Source: an uncultured Eubacteriales bacterium
Lineage (GTDB): Bacteria > Bacillota > Clostridia > Lachnospirales > Lachnospiraceae
Assembly: GCA_900314845.1 (NCBI GenBank)
Contig: OMWV01000037.1
Location: forward strand, 62,001 to 126,000
Length of the DNA stretch: 64,000 nt
Direction: 5' to 3'
Shown: positions 1-7,105 of the stretch, in pieces
Position numbering within the stretch: position 1 is the first letter of the stretch
How the letters are laid out: each line of letters starts with the position of its first letter
Position numbers and translations under genes: made by a program
The notes under the pieces: generated by a model
The model's input: only the letters and a program-made list of their open reading frames with translations
Told to the model about the DNA's origin: nothing
Databases searched by the model: none

Positions 1-113
1 TGATCTGTAAAATATATCAAAGTAAATTAGTAGGACTTGTATAATATAGAAAAAGAATGTACAATAACTTTTAATCGTTATCTGAAGTATTGTTCCAAAA
101 GCGAGGTTATAAA

Positions 114-980
114 ATGAAAATCAAAGATATTCTTCGGCAGGACAGGGTAACGCTGTCATTTGAAGTTTTTCCTCCCAAGAAGGAGTCTGCCTTTGACAGC
201 GTGAAAGAAGCCGCGACGAAGATCGCTCTTCTCCATCCGGATTTTATCAGTGTGACCTACAGTGCCGGCGGAAGCGGCAATAAAATGTATACACTGAAAC
301 TTGCTCATGAGCTGAACGCCGAGTACGGCGCGCAGGTCATGCCCCATCTGACCTGTGTAACTTCCACAAAGGATTTTGTCAGGCATATGATAGAGAGTTA
401 TAAGGACATGGGGATAGAGAATATTATGGCTCTGAGAGGAGATATCCCCGCTGACGGACAGGTAGAGAAAGATTATCAGCATGCCAGCCAGCTGATAGAA
501 GATATAAAGTCACAGGGGGATTTCTGTATCGGCGGAGCCTGTTATCCGGAAGGCCATCCGGAGTGTGAGCATAAGGCGGATGACATAAAACATCTGAAGG
601 AAAAAGTCGACTGCGGCTGTGATTTTCTGACCACTCAGATGTTCTTTGACAATAATATTTTTTATAATTTTCTCTACAGAATAAGAGAGGCTGGGATCAG
701 CGTCCCTGTACTTCCCGGCATCATGCCCATAACAAGAGCAGTGCAGCTGGGTCGAAGCGTTCAGATGTCCGGAACAAATGTGCCGGAACGTTTTAAGGCT
801 ATTGTCGATCATTTTGGGACGAATCCTGCAGCAATGAAACAGGCGGGCATTGTCTATGCCAGTGAGCAGATCGTAGATCTGATAGCGAATGATATTAAGC
901 ATATCCATGTGTATACAATGAATGCGCCGGATGTCGCCGAAGCGATCATGAATAATGTATCGGCGATGCTCGGCAGATAA
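114..980 (+). CDS. metF: 5,10-methylenetetrahydrofolate reductase
   Basis: Reduces 5,10-methylene-THF to 5-methyl-THF, the methyl donor used by the methionine synthase encoded just downstream. The 288-residue protein has the MTHFR barrel signatures: SFEVFPPK at the N-terminus, TYSAGGSG, MALRGD and FLTTQMFFDN. Length fits the short bacterial form without the eukaryotic regulatory domain. The ATG at 114 is preferred over an upstream in-frame TTG at 90 because GAGG at 103-106 lies 7 bases before it. It is the first gene of a run with the B12-reactivation protein and metH, so it probably supplies methyl-THF directly to that pathway. The flavin and electron donor cannot be told from sequence. Confidence 0.93.
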   Translation: MKIKDILRQDRVTLSFEVFPPKKESAFDSVKEAATKIALLHPDFISVTYSAGGSGNKMYTLKLAHELNAEYGAQVMPHLTCVTSTKDFVRHMIESYKDMGIENIMALRGDIPADGQVEKDYQHASQLIEDIKSQGDFCIGGACYPEGHPECEHKADDIKHLKEKVDCGCDFLTTQMFFDNNIFYNFLYRIREAGISVPVLPGIMPITRAVQLGRSVQMSGTNVPERFKAIVDHFGTNPAAMKQAGIVYASEQIVDLIANDIKHIHVYTMNAPDVAEAIMNNVSAMLGR

Positions 981-1006
981 AGCATGTCTGCCCGGGGTGA
1001 GAGAGA

Positions 1007-1663
1007 ATGAAAATAGAGCCGAACAGGTGTGAGATCATAAGATATATGGGCTGCCGGAAGAAGGACTGCTCTGCGGAATTGCTTTTGGATATAGAAAATG
1101 CTGTAAAAGAGCTTGACACTGTCATTTCTCCCAGATCTGTCTATAGAAAATTTGATATTATACATAATAATGACGGGTCTATGGATATCGGGAATATGCA
1201 TATTCTGAGTAATAATCTGAAAAAGAATCTCAAGACATGCGCTTCCTGTTATCTGATGGGGGCTACCCTGGGAATAGGGCCGGATCATCTCATTCAGCGC
1301 AGTGAAATTTCCAGGATCAGCAGGACACTGCTTTATCAGGCAGCTTCGGCAGCTATGATAGAAGCTTATTGCAATGAGATAAACGCAAAGATCATAGATC
1401 AGGAGAAAAGGGAGGGCAGATACTGCCGGCCAAGATTTTCACCGGGTTATGGAGATTTTGATATCTCATTTCAGAGAAATATATCAGATATGCTCCAGCT
1501 GCCGAAGACGACGGGGATCAATCTGACAGCCAGTCTGATGATGATGCCGTCCAAGTCCGTGACAGCCATCATAGGCGTTTCGGATATTGACAGCAGGTGT
1601 ATCATGGAAGGCTGCGAGATCTGTTCAAAAAGAAAAGACTGCGCCTTCAGGCGTGACAGTTAA
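1007..1663 (+). CDS. B12-dependent methionine synthase activation-domain protein (stand-alone)
   Basis: A 218-residue protein resembling the C-terminal reactivation domain of MetH (Met_synt_B12 family), here as a separate gene. In full-length MetH this domain binds S-adenosylmethionine and reductively remethylates cob(II)alamin. Visible features are an N-terminal segment with GCRKKDC, a GATLGIG stretch in the middle, and a C-terminal RFSPGYGDFDIS block, which corresponds to the RxxxGYxxxP region of the family. It lies 26 bases after metF and 19 bases before metH, whose product lacks this domain, so the two proteins probably work together. Cys residues cluster at both ends (GCRKKDC and the C-terminal CEICSKRKDC), which could bind metal; that is inference. 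Confidence 0.85.
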   Translation: MKIEPNRCEIIRYMGCRKKDCSAELLLDIENAVKELDTVISPRSVYRKFDIIHNNDGSMDIGNMHILSNNLKKNLKTCASCYLMGATLGIGPDHLIQRSEISRISRTLLYQAASAAMIEAYCNEINAKIIDQEKREGRYCRPRFSPGYGDFDISFQRNISDMLQLPKTTGINLTASLMMMPSKSVTAIIGVSDIDSRCIMEGCEICSKRKDCAFRRDS

Positions 1664-1682
1664 TATTCTGGAGGAAAATAAA

Positions 1683-4115
1683 TTGAAGTCATTTAGAGAG
1701 AGACTGGGCAGTGAGTGGCTGTTCTGGGACGGCGGGACAGGGACTATGCTGCAGAGTATGGGACTGGAAGCAGGAGAATCTCCTGAATTGTGGAATATAG
1801 ACTATCCGGATAAGGTAATTTCAGTCCACAGAAGCTATTATGAAGCGGGAAGCGATATTGTTAACGCGAACACATTCGGCGCGAACAGGCTTAAGTATGG
1901 GAACAGGCTGAAAGAGATCATAACTGCTGCCATTGAGAATGCAAAAGAGGCAAGAAGACAGGCAGGCAGGGAAGATGACGGCTATATAGCGCTTGATATC
2001 GGACCGACTGGCCGCCTTTTGGTACCCATGGGTGATCTTCCATTTGACGAAGCTGTTGATATATTTGGAGAAGTTGTGAGGATCGGGGCTGAGGCCGGGG
2101 CTGATCTTATCCTGATAGAAACGATGACGGACAGCTATGAGGCCAAGGCAGCTGTGCTGGCGGCAAAGGAAAACTCTGATCTGCCGGTTTGTGTGACAAC
2201 GACATACGATGAAAGCGGCAAGATGCTTACAGGAGGAGGCGTCGGCTCCATCTGCGCAATGATGGAGGGGCTCGGAGTCGATGCGATCGGTATGAACTGC
2301 GGTCTTGGACCGGTTCAGATGCTCCCCGTAGCCGAGGAGATGGTCAAGACAGCTTCTGTCCCGATCATTGTAAAGCCCAATGCCGGCCTGCCAAGGCAGG
2401 AGAATGGCAGAACCGTCTATGACCTGGATGCAGACAGGTTCTGTCAGGCTATGAGCAGGATTGCCGATCTTGGCGTTCATGTTGTCGGCGGTTGCTGCGG
2501 AACGACTCCGGAATATATCAGAGGCCTTGTCGGCATATGCAGACAGAAGCCCTTTCAAAAACCCGTGAGGAAAGAAAGAACGGTCATTTCATCCTATTCT
2601 CATGCAGTGGAGATAGGAAAGAGACCGCTGATCATCGGTGAGAGGATCAATCCTACAGGCAAGAAGCGTTTCAAGCAGGCTCTCAAGGAGAATGACCTGG
2701 ATTATATTTTTAAGGAAGCGATAAGGCAGGAAGAGGCAGGAGCTGACGCGCTCGACGTCAACGTCGGACTCCCGGAGATAGACGAACCTTCCATGATGGA
2801 GAATGTCGTCCAGTCTCTGCAGGGGATCACGGATCTGCCGCTGCAGATCGATACGACGAACAGGGAAGCTCTCGAGCGCGGACTCAGGATCTATAACGGA
2901 AAAGCTATGATAAATTCCGTGAATGGCAGGAAGGAGAGCATGGAGACCGTATTCCCTCTTGCCAAAAAGTATGGGGCGATCGTCGTTGCCCTGTGCCTGG
3001 ATGAGTCCGGCATTCCGGAGACTGCGGATGGAAGGATAGAGATCGCCAGAAAGATCATCGATACGGCAGCCGGCTATGGGATCCCCAAGTCAGATATTGT
3101 CATAGACGGCCTTTGCATGACAGTTTCTTCAGACAGCAATGCCGCACTCGCAACATTGGAAACGGTAAGGCGCTGCCGGGATGAACTGCATGTGAATACT
3201 ATACTGGGTGTATCGAACATATCATTCGGTCTGCCGAAAAGAAAGATTATAAATTCAAATTTCTATGCCATGACGCTCTTGTCCGGTCTCTCTTGCGCTA
3301 TCATAAATCCGCTCGATGAGATGATGATGAGAGCCCACTTCGCATCCCTGGCCCTTATAGGGAAAGACCCTCAGTGCATGGGCTATATAGAAGCCTGCAC
3401 CCATTTTTCAGAGGAAAATATCCCGGCGGGCCCGGGTCCTGCTGCAGGCGCGGGCAGTGCACGGAATGTTCCAGCAAGGCAGACAACAGTGGCAGGCGGA
3501 CCGGTGACGCTGAGAGATTTCATAGAAAAAGGTCTGAGCGCCCAGGCGGCTTCTGCTGCGCAGGAGGCTTTGAGAGAAAGAAATGCTCTTGACCTGATCA
3601 ATGACGAACTGATACCTGCTCTGAATGCAGTCGGCAAGGGATTTGAGGAGAAAAAGGTATTTCTTCCCCAGCTCCTCATGAGCGCGGAGGCTGCCAAGGC
3701 TGCCTTTGAGGTCATGAAGGGAACAATGGCAGGCGAGAAAAAAGAGTCGAAGGGAAAAGTTATTCTTGCCACAGTGAAAAATGATATCCACGATATCGGC
3801 AAAAATATTGTAAAAGTGCTGCTGGAGAGCTATGGTTACGATGTGATAGATCTGGGCAGGGACGTGGCTCCGGAACTGATCGTAGAGAAAGCCGTGGAAG
3901 ATCATGTCAGATTGGTAGGTCTGAGCGCTTTGATGACAACTACGGTCGTCAGTATGGAGGAGACGATCCGCCAGCTGAGGAAGGCATCCCCCCAGACAAA
4001 AGTCGTTGTCGGCGGAGCTGTCATGACACAAGAATACGCCGATTCCATCGGGGCGGATTGTTATGCCAAAGATGCCATGGAAACTGTCAGATACGCGGAC
4101 AGTATTTTCGGATAG
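1683..4115 (+). CDS. metH: Cobalamin-dependent methionine synthase, short form without reactivation domain
   Basis: Transfers methyl from 5-methyl-THF to homocysteine through cobalamin. Domains in order: homocysteine methyltransferase barrel (about 1-300) with zinc ligands in GMNCG (about 204) and GGCCGTTPE (about 268); pterin-binding barrel with ERINPTGKK (about 319) and DVNVG (about 358); helical cap (about 610-690); and B12-binding Rossmann domain with DIHDIGKN (about 700), whose His is the cobalt ligand. The 810 residues compare with roughly 1,200 in E. coli because the reactivation domain is the separate gene upstream. A TTG start at 1683 is chosen because GGAGG at 1670-1674 sits 8 bases before it; the longer open frame overlaps the upstream gene. 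Confidence 0.93.
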   Translation: MKSFRERLGSEWLFWDGGTGTMLQSMGLEAGESPELWNIDYPDKVISVHRSYYEAGSDIVNANTFGANRLKYGNRLKEIITAAIENAKEARRQAGREDDGYIALDIGPTGRLLVPMGDLPFDEAVDIFGEVVRIGAEAGADLILIETMTDSYEAKAAVLAAKENSDLPVCVTTTYDESGKMLTGGGVGSICAMMEGLGVDAIGMNCGLGPVQMLPVAEEMVKTASVPIIVKPNAGLPRQENGRTVYDLDADRFCQAMSRIADLGVHVVGGCCGTTPEYIRGLVGICRQKPFQKPVRKERTVISSYSHAVEIGKRPLIIGERINPTGKKRFKQALKENDLDYIFKEAIRQEEAGADALDVNVGLPEIDEPSMMENVVQSLQGITDLPLQIDTTNREALERGLRIYNGKAMINSVNGRKESMETVFPLAKKYGAIVVALCLDESGIPETADGRIEIARKIIDTAAGYGIPKSDIVIDGLCMTVSSDSNAALATLETVRRCRDELHVNTILGVSNISFGLPKRKIINSNFYAMTLLSGLSCAIINPLDEMMMRAHFASLALIGKDPQCMGYIEACTHFSEENIPAGPGPAAGAGSARNVPARQTTVAGGPVTLRDFIEKGLSAQAASAAQEALRERNALDLINDELIPALNAVGKGFEEKKVFLPQLLMSAEAAKAAFEVMKGTMAGEKKESKGKVILATVKNDIHDIGKNIVKVLLESYGYDVIDLGRDVAPELIVEKAVEDHVRLVGLSALMTTTVVSMEETIRQLRKASPQTKVVVGGAVMTQEYADSIGADCYAKDAMETVRYADSIFG

Positions 4116-4118
4116 ACC

Positions 4119-4148
4119 TTGAAAAAGGCCAGACGTCTGTTATATAAT
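4119..4148 (+). promoter_or_regulatory. Promoter of the 50-residue gene
   Basis: TTGAAA (4119-4124), an 18-base spacer and TATAAT (4143-4148) lie just after the metH stop. The gene at 4218 therefore has its own promoter instead of depending on metH read-through. The dyad at 4162-4186 falls just after the expected transcription start. Confidence 0.6.
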
Positions 4149-4161
4149 ATCATAGACAAAG

Positions 4162-4186
4162 ATATCATACTGAATTAGTATGATAT
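4162..4186. promoter_or_regulatory. Perfect operator-like palindrome, copy 1
   Basis: A perfect inverted repeat with 10-base arms (ATATCATACT / AGTATGATAT) and a 5-base spacer. It begins about 14 bases after the -10 box, where a bound repressor would block transcription. A 25-bp relative matching 19 of 25 bases lies at 4522-4546 in the cysK leader. It has no T-run, so it does not look like a terminator. The regulator is unknown; Rrf2-family regulators such as CymR often control cysK in Firmicutes, but I cannot match this motif to one. Confidence 0.6.
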
Positions 4187-4217
4187 AAAGCTGCATTTCG
4201 CTTGAAAGGGTGAGAGT

Positions 4218-4370
4218 ATGGGATTTCTAAAGAATGTGAAAAAGTCCATCGACGATTACCTTGAAAAAACCGCTAAGTCGAATAAAGAGATGTTCGGAGA
4301 CGGCGTGCCTGATTGCTGCAAGATGAATAATCAAGTGAGCAGGCAGCAAGGCAAGAGCAAAAACGATTGA
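4218..4370 (+). CDS. Unrecognised 50-residue protein with a Cys-Cys pair
   Basis: A short frame starting ATG at 4218, with AAGGG 7 bases upstream, ending TGA at 4368-4370. The product is charged, with Lys-rich helical character in its first 25 residues (GFLKNVKKSIDDYLEKT) and vicinal Cys at 33-34 in PDCCKM. There is no signal peptide or membrane segment. Support for it being real: its own promoter, an operator shared with cysK, a ribosome binding site, and a strong terminator 11 bases after the stop. The shared operator suggests a role in sulfur or thiol metabolism, but no function is recognised. Confidence 0.6.
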   Translation: MGFLKNVKKSIDDYLEKTAKSNKEMFGDGVPDCCKMNNQVSRQQGKSKND

Positions 4371-4380
4371 AATGTTCAGG

Positions 4381-4426
4381 GGAAAAGGGGTCAGAAAGCC
4401 GGGAATGGTTTTCTGACCCCTTTTCC
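4381..4426 (+). terminator. Rho-independent terminator after the 50-residue gene
   Basis: A perfect 17-bp stem (4381-4397 with 4410-4426) and 12-base loop. The core GGGGTCAGAAA stem is followed by TTTT on the descending side, with an A-tract opposite, so it could work in both directions. It separates the small gene from cysK. Confidence 0.85.
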
Positions 4427-4472
4427 TATCAGGAAACTGTGAAAAAATATTTCCGATTTTTGACGAAAACCC

Positions 4473-4501
4473 TTGACAAATCATTCTAAGGAGAATAAGA
4501 T
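4473..4501 (+). promoter_or_regulatory. cysK promoter
   Basis: TTGACA (4473-4478), a 17-base spacer and TAAGAT (4496-4501). The predicted start leaves a leader of about 55 bases containing the second operator copy. Confidence 0.65.
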
Positions 4502-4521
4502 ATAGACAAGATAAATCATAT

Positions 4522-4546
4522 ATTTCATACATAGTAAATATGATAT
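4522..4546. promoter_or_regulatory. Operator-like dyad, copy 2, in the cysK leader
   Basis: A 25-bp element with half-sites TTCATAC and TATGATAT, matching 19 of 25 bases of the perfect palindrome at 4162-4186. It sits between the cysK -10 box and the ribosome binding site, about 21 bases past the -10, similar to copy 1. This suggests one repressor controls both genes. Confidence 0.55.
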
Positions 4547-4564
4547 AGAAAAGGAGAAATTAAT

Positions 4565-5500
4565 ATGTCTAAGATCTATAATGGAACATTGGGACTTATC
4601 GGGAATACACCCCTCGTGGAGCTTGGAAACATCGAGAAGAAGCTTGGCCTTAAGGCAAGGATCCTGGTTAAGCTTGAATACTTCAATCCCGCAGGCAGCG
4701 TTAAGGATCGTATCGCAAAGGCAATGATAGAGGATGCAGAGGAAAAGGGACTTCTTAAGGAAGGCAGCACGATCATTGAGCCTACATCCGGCAACACCGG
4801 CATCGGCCTTGCAGCCATCGCCGCAGCCAAGGGTTACAAGATCATTCTTACCATGCCTGAGACCATGAGTGTAGAGAGAAGAAATATCCTCAAGGCTTAC
4901 GGCGCAGAGCTTGTTCTTACAGATGGATCTAAGGGTATGAAGGGTGCGATCGCCAAGGCAGAAGAGCTTGCCAAGGAAACACCTGACAGCTTTATCCCCG
5001 GACAGTTTGTGAACCCGGCGAATCCCGCAATCCACAGAAAGACAACTGGCCCTGAGATCTGGAATGACACAGACGGCAAGGTAGATGCCTTCATCGCCGG
5101 CGTTGGAACAGGCGGTACTCTCACCGGAGTAGGCGAGTATCTCAAGTCACAGAATCCTGATGTTAAGGTTTACGCAGTTGAGCCTGCCTCCTCACCGGTG
5201 CTTTCAGAAGGCCACGGCGGTTCTCATAAGATCCAGGGTATCGGAGCCGGATTTGTTCCCGATGTACTGAATACAAAGGTTTATGACGAAGTTATCCCTG
5301 TTCCCAATGAAGCAGCATTCGAGTATGGAAAGCTGATCGCGAAGACAGAAGGTGTCCTGGTAGGCATTTCATCCGGTGCGGCTCTCTGGGCAGCAGTCCA
5401 GCTCGCACAGCGCCCTGAGTACGAAGGAAAGACGATCGTAGCTCTCTTACCCGATACAGGCGACAGATATTATTCAACACCTCTTTTCATTGAAGAGTGA
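4565..5500 (+). CDS. cysK: Cysteine synthase (O-acetylserine sulfhydrylase)
   Basis: A PLP enzyme making cysteine from O-acetylserine and sulfide in the cytoplasm. The 311-residue product shows [14 protein letters not shown] with the PLP lysine near residue 43, PTSGNTGIG for substrate carboxylate binding, the [10 protein letters not shown] phosphate-binding loop, and GISSGAA near the C-terminus. Length is typical. ATG at 4565 follows AAGGAG at 4551-4556. No serine acetyltransferase lies nearby. It has its own promoter and operator-like dyad, so it is probably regulated by sulfur status together with the 50-residue gene upstream. The close relative cystathionine beta-synthase is less likely, as there are no CBS domains. 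Confidence 0.93.
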   Translation: MSKIYNGTLGLIGNTPLVELGNIEKKLGLKARILVKLEYFNPAGSVKDRIAKAMIEDAEEKGLLKEGSTIIEPTSGNTGIGLAAIAAAKGYKIILTMPETMSVERRNILKAYGAELVLTDGSKGMKGAIAKAEELAKETPDSFIPGQFVNPANPAIHRKTTGPEIWNDTDGKVDAFIAGVGTGGTLTGVGEYLKSQNPDVKVYAVEPASSPVLSEGHGGSHKIQGIGAGFVPDVLNTKVYDEVIPVPNEAAFEYGKLIAKTEGVLVGISSGAALWAAVQLAQRPEYEGKTIVALLPDTGDRYYSTPLFIEE

Positions 5501-5526
5501 TAAGATTTCGTATACCCCATAAGAAG

Positions 5527-5570
5527 CCGGCATCAAGGTGTAAAAACCCTGATGCCGGTTTTCTTTCTGT
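5527..5570 (+). terminator. cysK terminator
   Basis: A stem of CCGGCATCA (5527-5535) with TGATGCCGG (5550-5558), followed by TTTTCTTTCTGTTTT. A TATAAT at 5582-5587 just beyond could be the -10 of the next gene. Confidence 0.75.
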
Positions 5571-5644
5571 TTTCTCCCTGTTATAATGAAGGAAAACGGC
5601 CGAAAAAGGGAAAATTTCCTTTCATGAAAATGGAGAAGAGCAGA

Positions 5645-6391
5645 ATGGAAATGAAAACAGGACGGATCAATTCTTTTGAGACTTTTGGCTCGGTTGACGG
5701 CCCGGGAGTCCGCTATGTTATCTTTATGCAGGGCTGCAGGCTCAGATGCAGATATTGTCACAATGTAGATACATGGGCACTGAAGCCGGAGGAGGCAGTG
5801 ATAGAAAAAACCGCCCGGGAGGTACTCAACCAGGCGCTGCGCTATAAAACTTACTGGGGCTCGGACGGCGGGATTACCGTCAGCGGAGGCGAGCCCCTGC
5901 TGCAGATAGATTTTTTGCTGCAGCTTTTTGAACTGGCAAAAGAAAATGGCATCAATACCTGCCTGGACACAGCCCTGGAGCCTTTTACAAGAGAAGAGCC
6001 ATTTTTCTCAAAATTCAACCGCCTCCTCGGCTCTGCCGATCTGATCATGGCGGATATCAAGCATATAGATCCCCAAAAACATGTGTGGCTCACAGGGCGT
6101 AGCAATGAGAATATCCTGGACTGCCTTAGTTATCTATCCCAAAAGGGAGTTCCGGTCTGGATCCGTCATGTGCTTGTGCCGGGCATCACAGACGACGACG
6201 CTTATCTTAGGGAGACACGGCATTTTATTGAAACACTTGAAAATGTCAAAAAGACGGAGATCCTTCCCTATCACTCGCTTGGCATAAACAAGTGGGATCA
6301 ACTGGGCATCCCTTATAGCCTGAGAGAGACAAAAGCTCCTTCTGAGGAGAGGATAAAGAACGCGGAAGATATTTTGCTGGGCAAAAAATAA
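5645..6391 (+). CDS. pflA: Pyruvate formate-lyase activating enzyme (radical SAM)
   Basis: Generates the glycyl radical on pyruvate formate-lyase using SAM and a [4Fe-4S] cluster. The cluster motif CxxxCxxC is seen in GCRLRCRYCHN near the N-terminus, preceded by FETFGSVDGPGVR, which is typical of PflA. VSGGEPLLQ follows. The product is about 248 residues, normal for the short activase without ferredoxin insert. ATG at 5645 is favoured because GGAGAAGAG lies just upstream; ATG at 5624 is an alternative. No pflB is in the window, so activase and lyase are apart or the lyase lies outside. Confidence 0.9.
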   Translation: MEMKTGRINSFETFGSVDGPGVRYVIFMQGCRLRCRYCHNVDTWALKPEEAVIEKTAREVLNQALRYKTYWGSDGGITVSGGEPLLQIDFLLQLFELAKENGINTCLDTALEPFTREEPFFSKFNRLLGSADLIMADIKHIDPQKHVWLTGRSNENILDCLSYLSQKGVPVWIRHVLVPGITDDDAYLRETRHFIETLENVKKTEILPYHSLGINKWDQLGIPYSLRETKAPSEERIKNAEDILLGKK

Positions 6392-6396
6392 AAAAA

Positions 6397-6423
6397 TTAG
6401 CACTCATCTATTGACAGTGCTAA
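6397..6423. promoter_or_regulatory. CIRCE element (HrcA operator)
   Basis: TTAGCACTC-N9-CAGTGCTAA matches the CIRCE consensus with one mismatch at the first base of the right arm. It begins 5 bases after the pflA stop and contains the -35 box of the hsp20 promoter, so HrcA binding would block polymerase. Confidence 0.9.
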
Positions 6424-6439
6424 CAAAAGGTGTTATATT
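6411..6439 (+). promoter_or_regulatory. hsp20 promoter
   Basis: TTGACA (6411-6416), 17-base spacer and TATATT (6434-6439). The -35 lies inside CIRCE. Confidence 0.8.
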
Positions 6440-6506
6440 ACATCTAGAACAAAGAAAAAGATAGTTCCCGAGGCGATAAGCCAGGGACATAAGGAGGAAT
6501 AATATT

Positions 6507-6944
6507 ATGTTGATGCCCAGTATTTTTGGAGAGAATTTATTTGATGATTTTATGAATGATTTTTCCCTGCCGTCCGCTAAGAGCTTTTATTCCATGCCTT
6601 CGCAGAATGTGATGAATACAGATATCAGGGAAACGGAAAAGGATTACGTTCTTGATATCGATCTTCCCGGATATAAGAAGGAAGATATAAAGGCTCAGCT
6701 TAAGGATGGTTATCTCACAATAAGCGCAGGCCATGAAGAGAACAGCGAGGAGAAGGATGCCAAGGGCAGATATCTCAGAAAAGAGCGCTATACCGGTTCT
6801 GTCAGCAGAAGCTTTTATGTAGGAGAAAACCTGCAGGAGGATGATATTCACGCAAAGTTCGAGAATGGGATCCTCACCCTGGCATTTCCCAAGGAGCAGC
6901 CCAAGAAGGTCGAAGAGGATAAGTTTATCAATATTGAAGGCTGA
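6507..6944 (+). CDS. Hsp20/alpha-crystallin small heat-shock protein
   Basis: An ATP-independent chaperone that binds unfolding proteins as large oligomers in the cytoplasm. The 145-residue product has a short N-terminal arm (MLMPSIFGENLFDDFMNDF) and an alpha-crystallin domain from about residue 40, with DIDLPGYKKEDIKAQL, GYLTISAG, and the closing FENGILTLAFPK motif. ATG at 6507 follows AAGGAGG at 6491-6497. The CIRCE element over its promoter predicts heat-shock control by HrcA. It is a single-gene unit ending at the terminator at 6967. Confidence 0.93.
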   Translation: MLMPSIFGENLFDDFMNDFSLPSAKSFYSMPSQNVMNTDIRETEKDYVLDIDLPGYKKEDIKAQLKDGYLTISAGHEENSEEKDAKGRYLRKERYTGSVSRSFYVGENLQEDDIHAKFENGILTLAFPKEQPKKVEEDKFINIEG

Positions 6945-6966
6945 TCGCAGGTCATTTTTGATGCTG

Positions 6967-6997
6967 ATCCCGGGGCATAAGCTCCGGGATTTTTTTC
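6967..6997 (+). terminator. hsp20 terminator
   Basis: ATCCCGGGGC (6967-6976) pairs with GCTCCGGGAT (6981-6990) across an ATAA loop with one wobble, followed by seven T residues. Confidence 0.85.
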
Positions 6998-7037
6998 TGT
7001 ACACAGCTGTCCTTTCATAGTAAGTCCGTCCCTTATC

Positions 7038-7066
7038 TTGACTTTTATTCGTTAAACTGATAAATT
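7038..7066 (+). promoter_or_regulatory. putP promoter
   Basis: TTGACT (7038-7043), 17-base spacer and TAAATT (7061-7066), about 40 bases before the start codon. Confidence 0.5.
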
Positions 7067-7105
7067 AAAGTTTATATATTATGACGGATTTTAGGGAGGA
7101 CTGTT

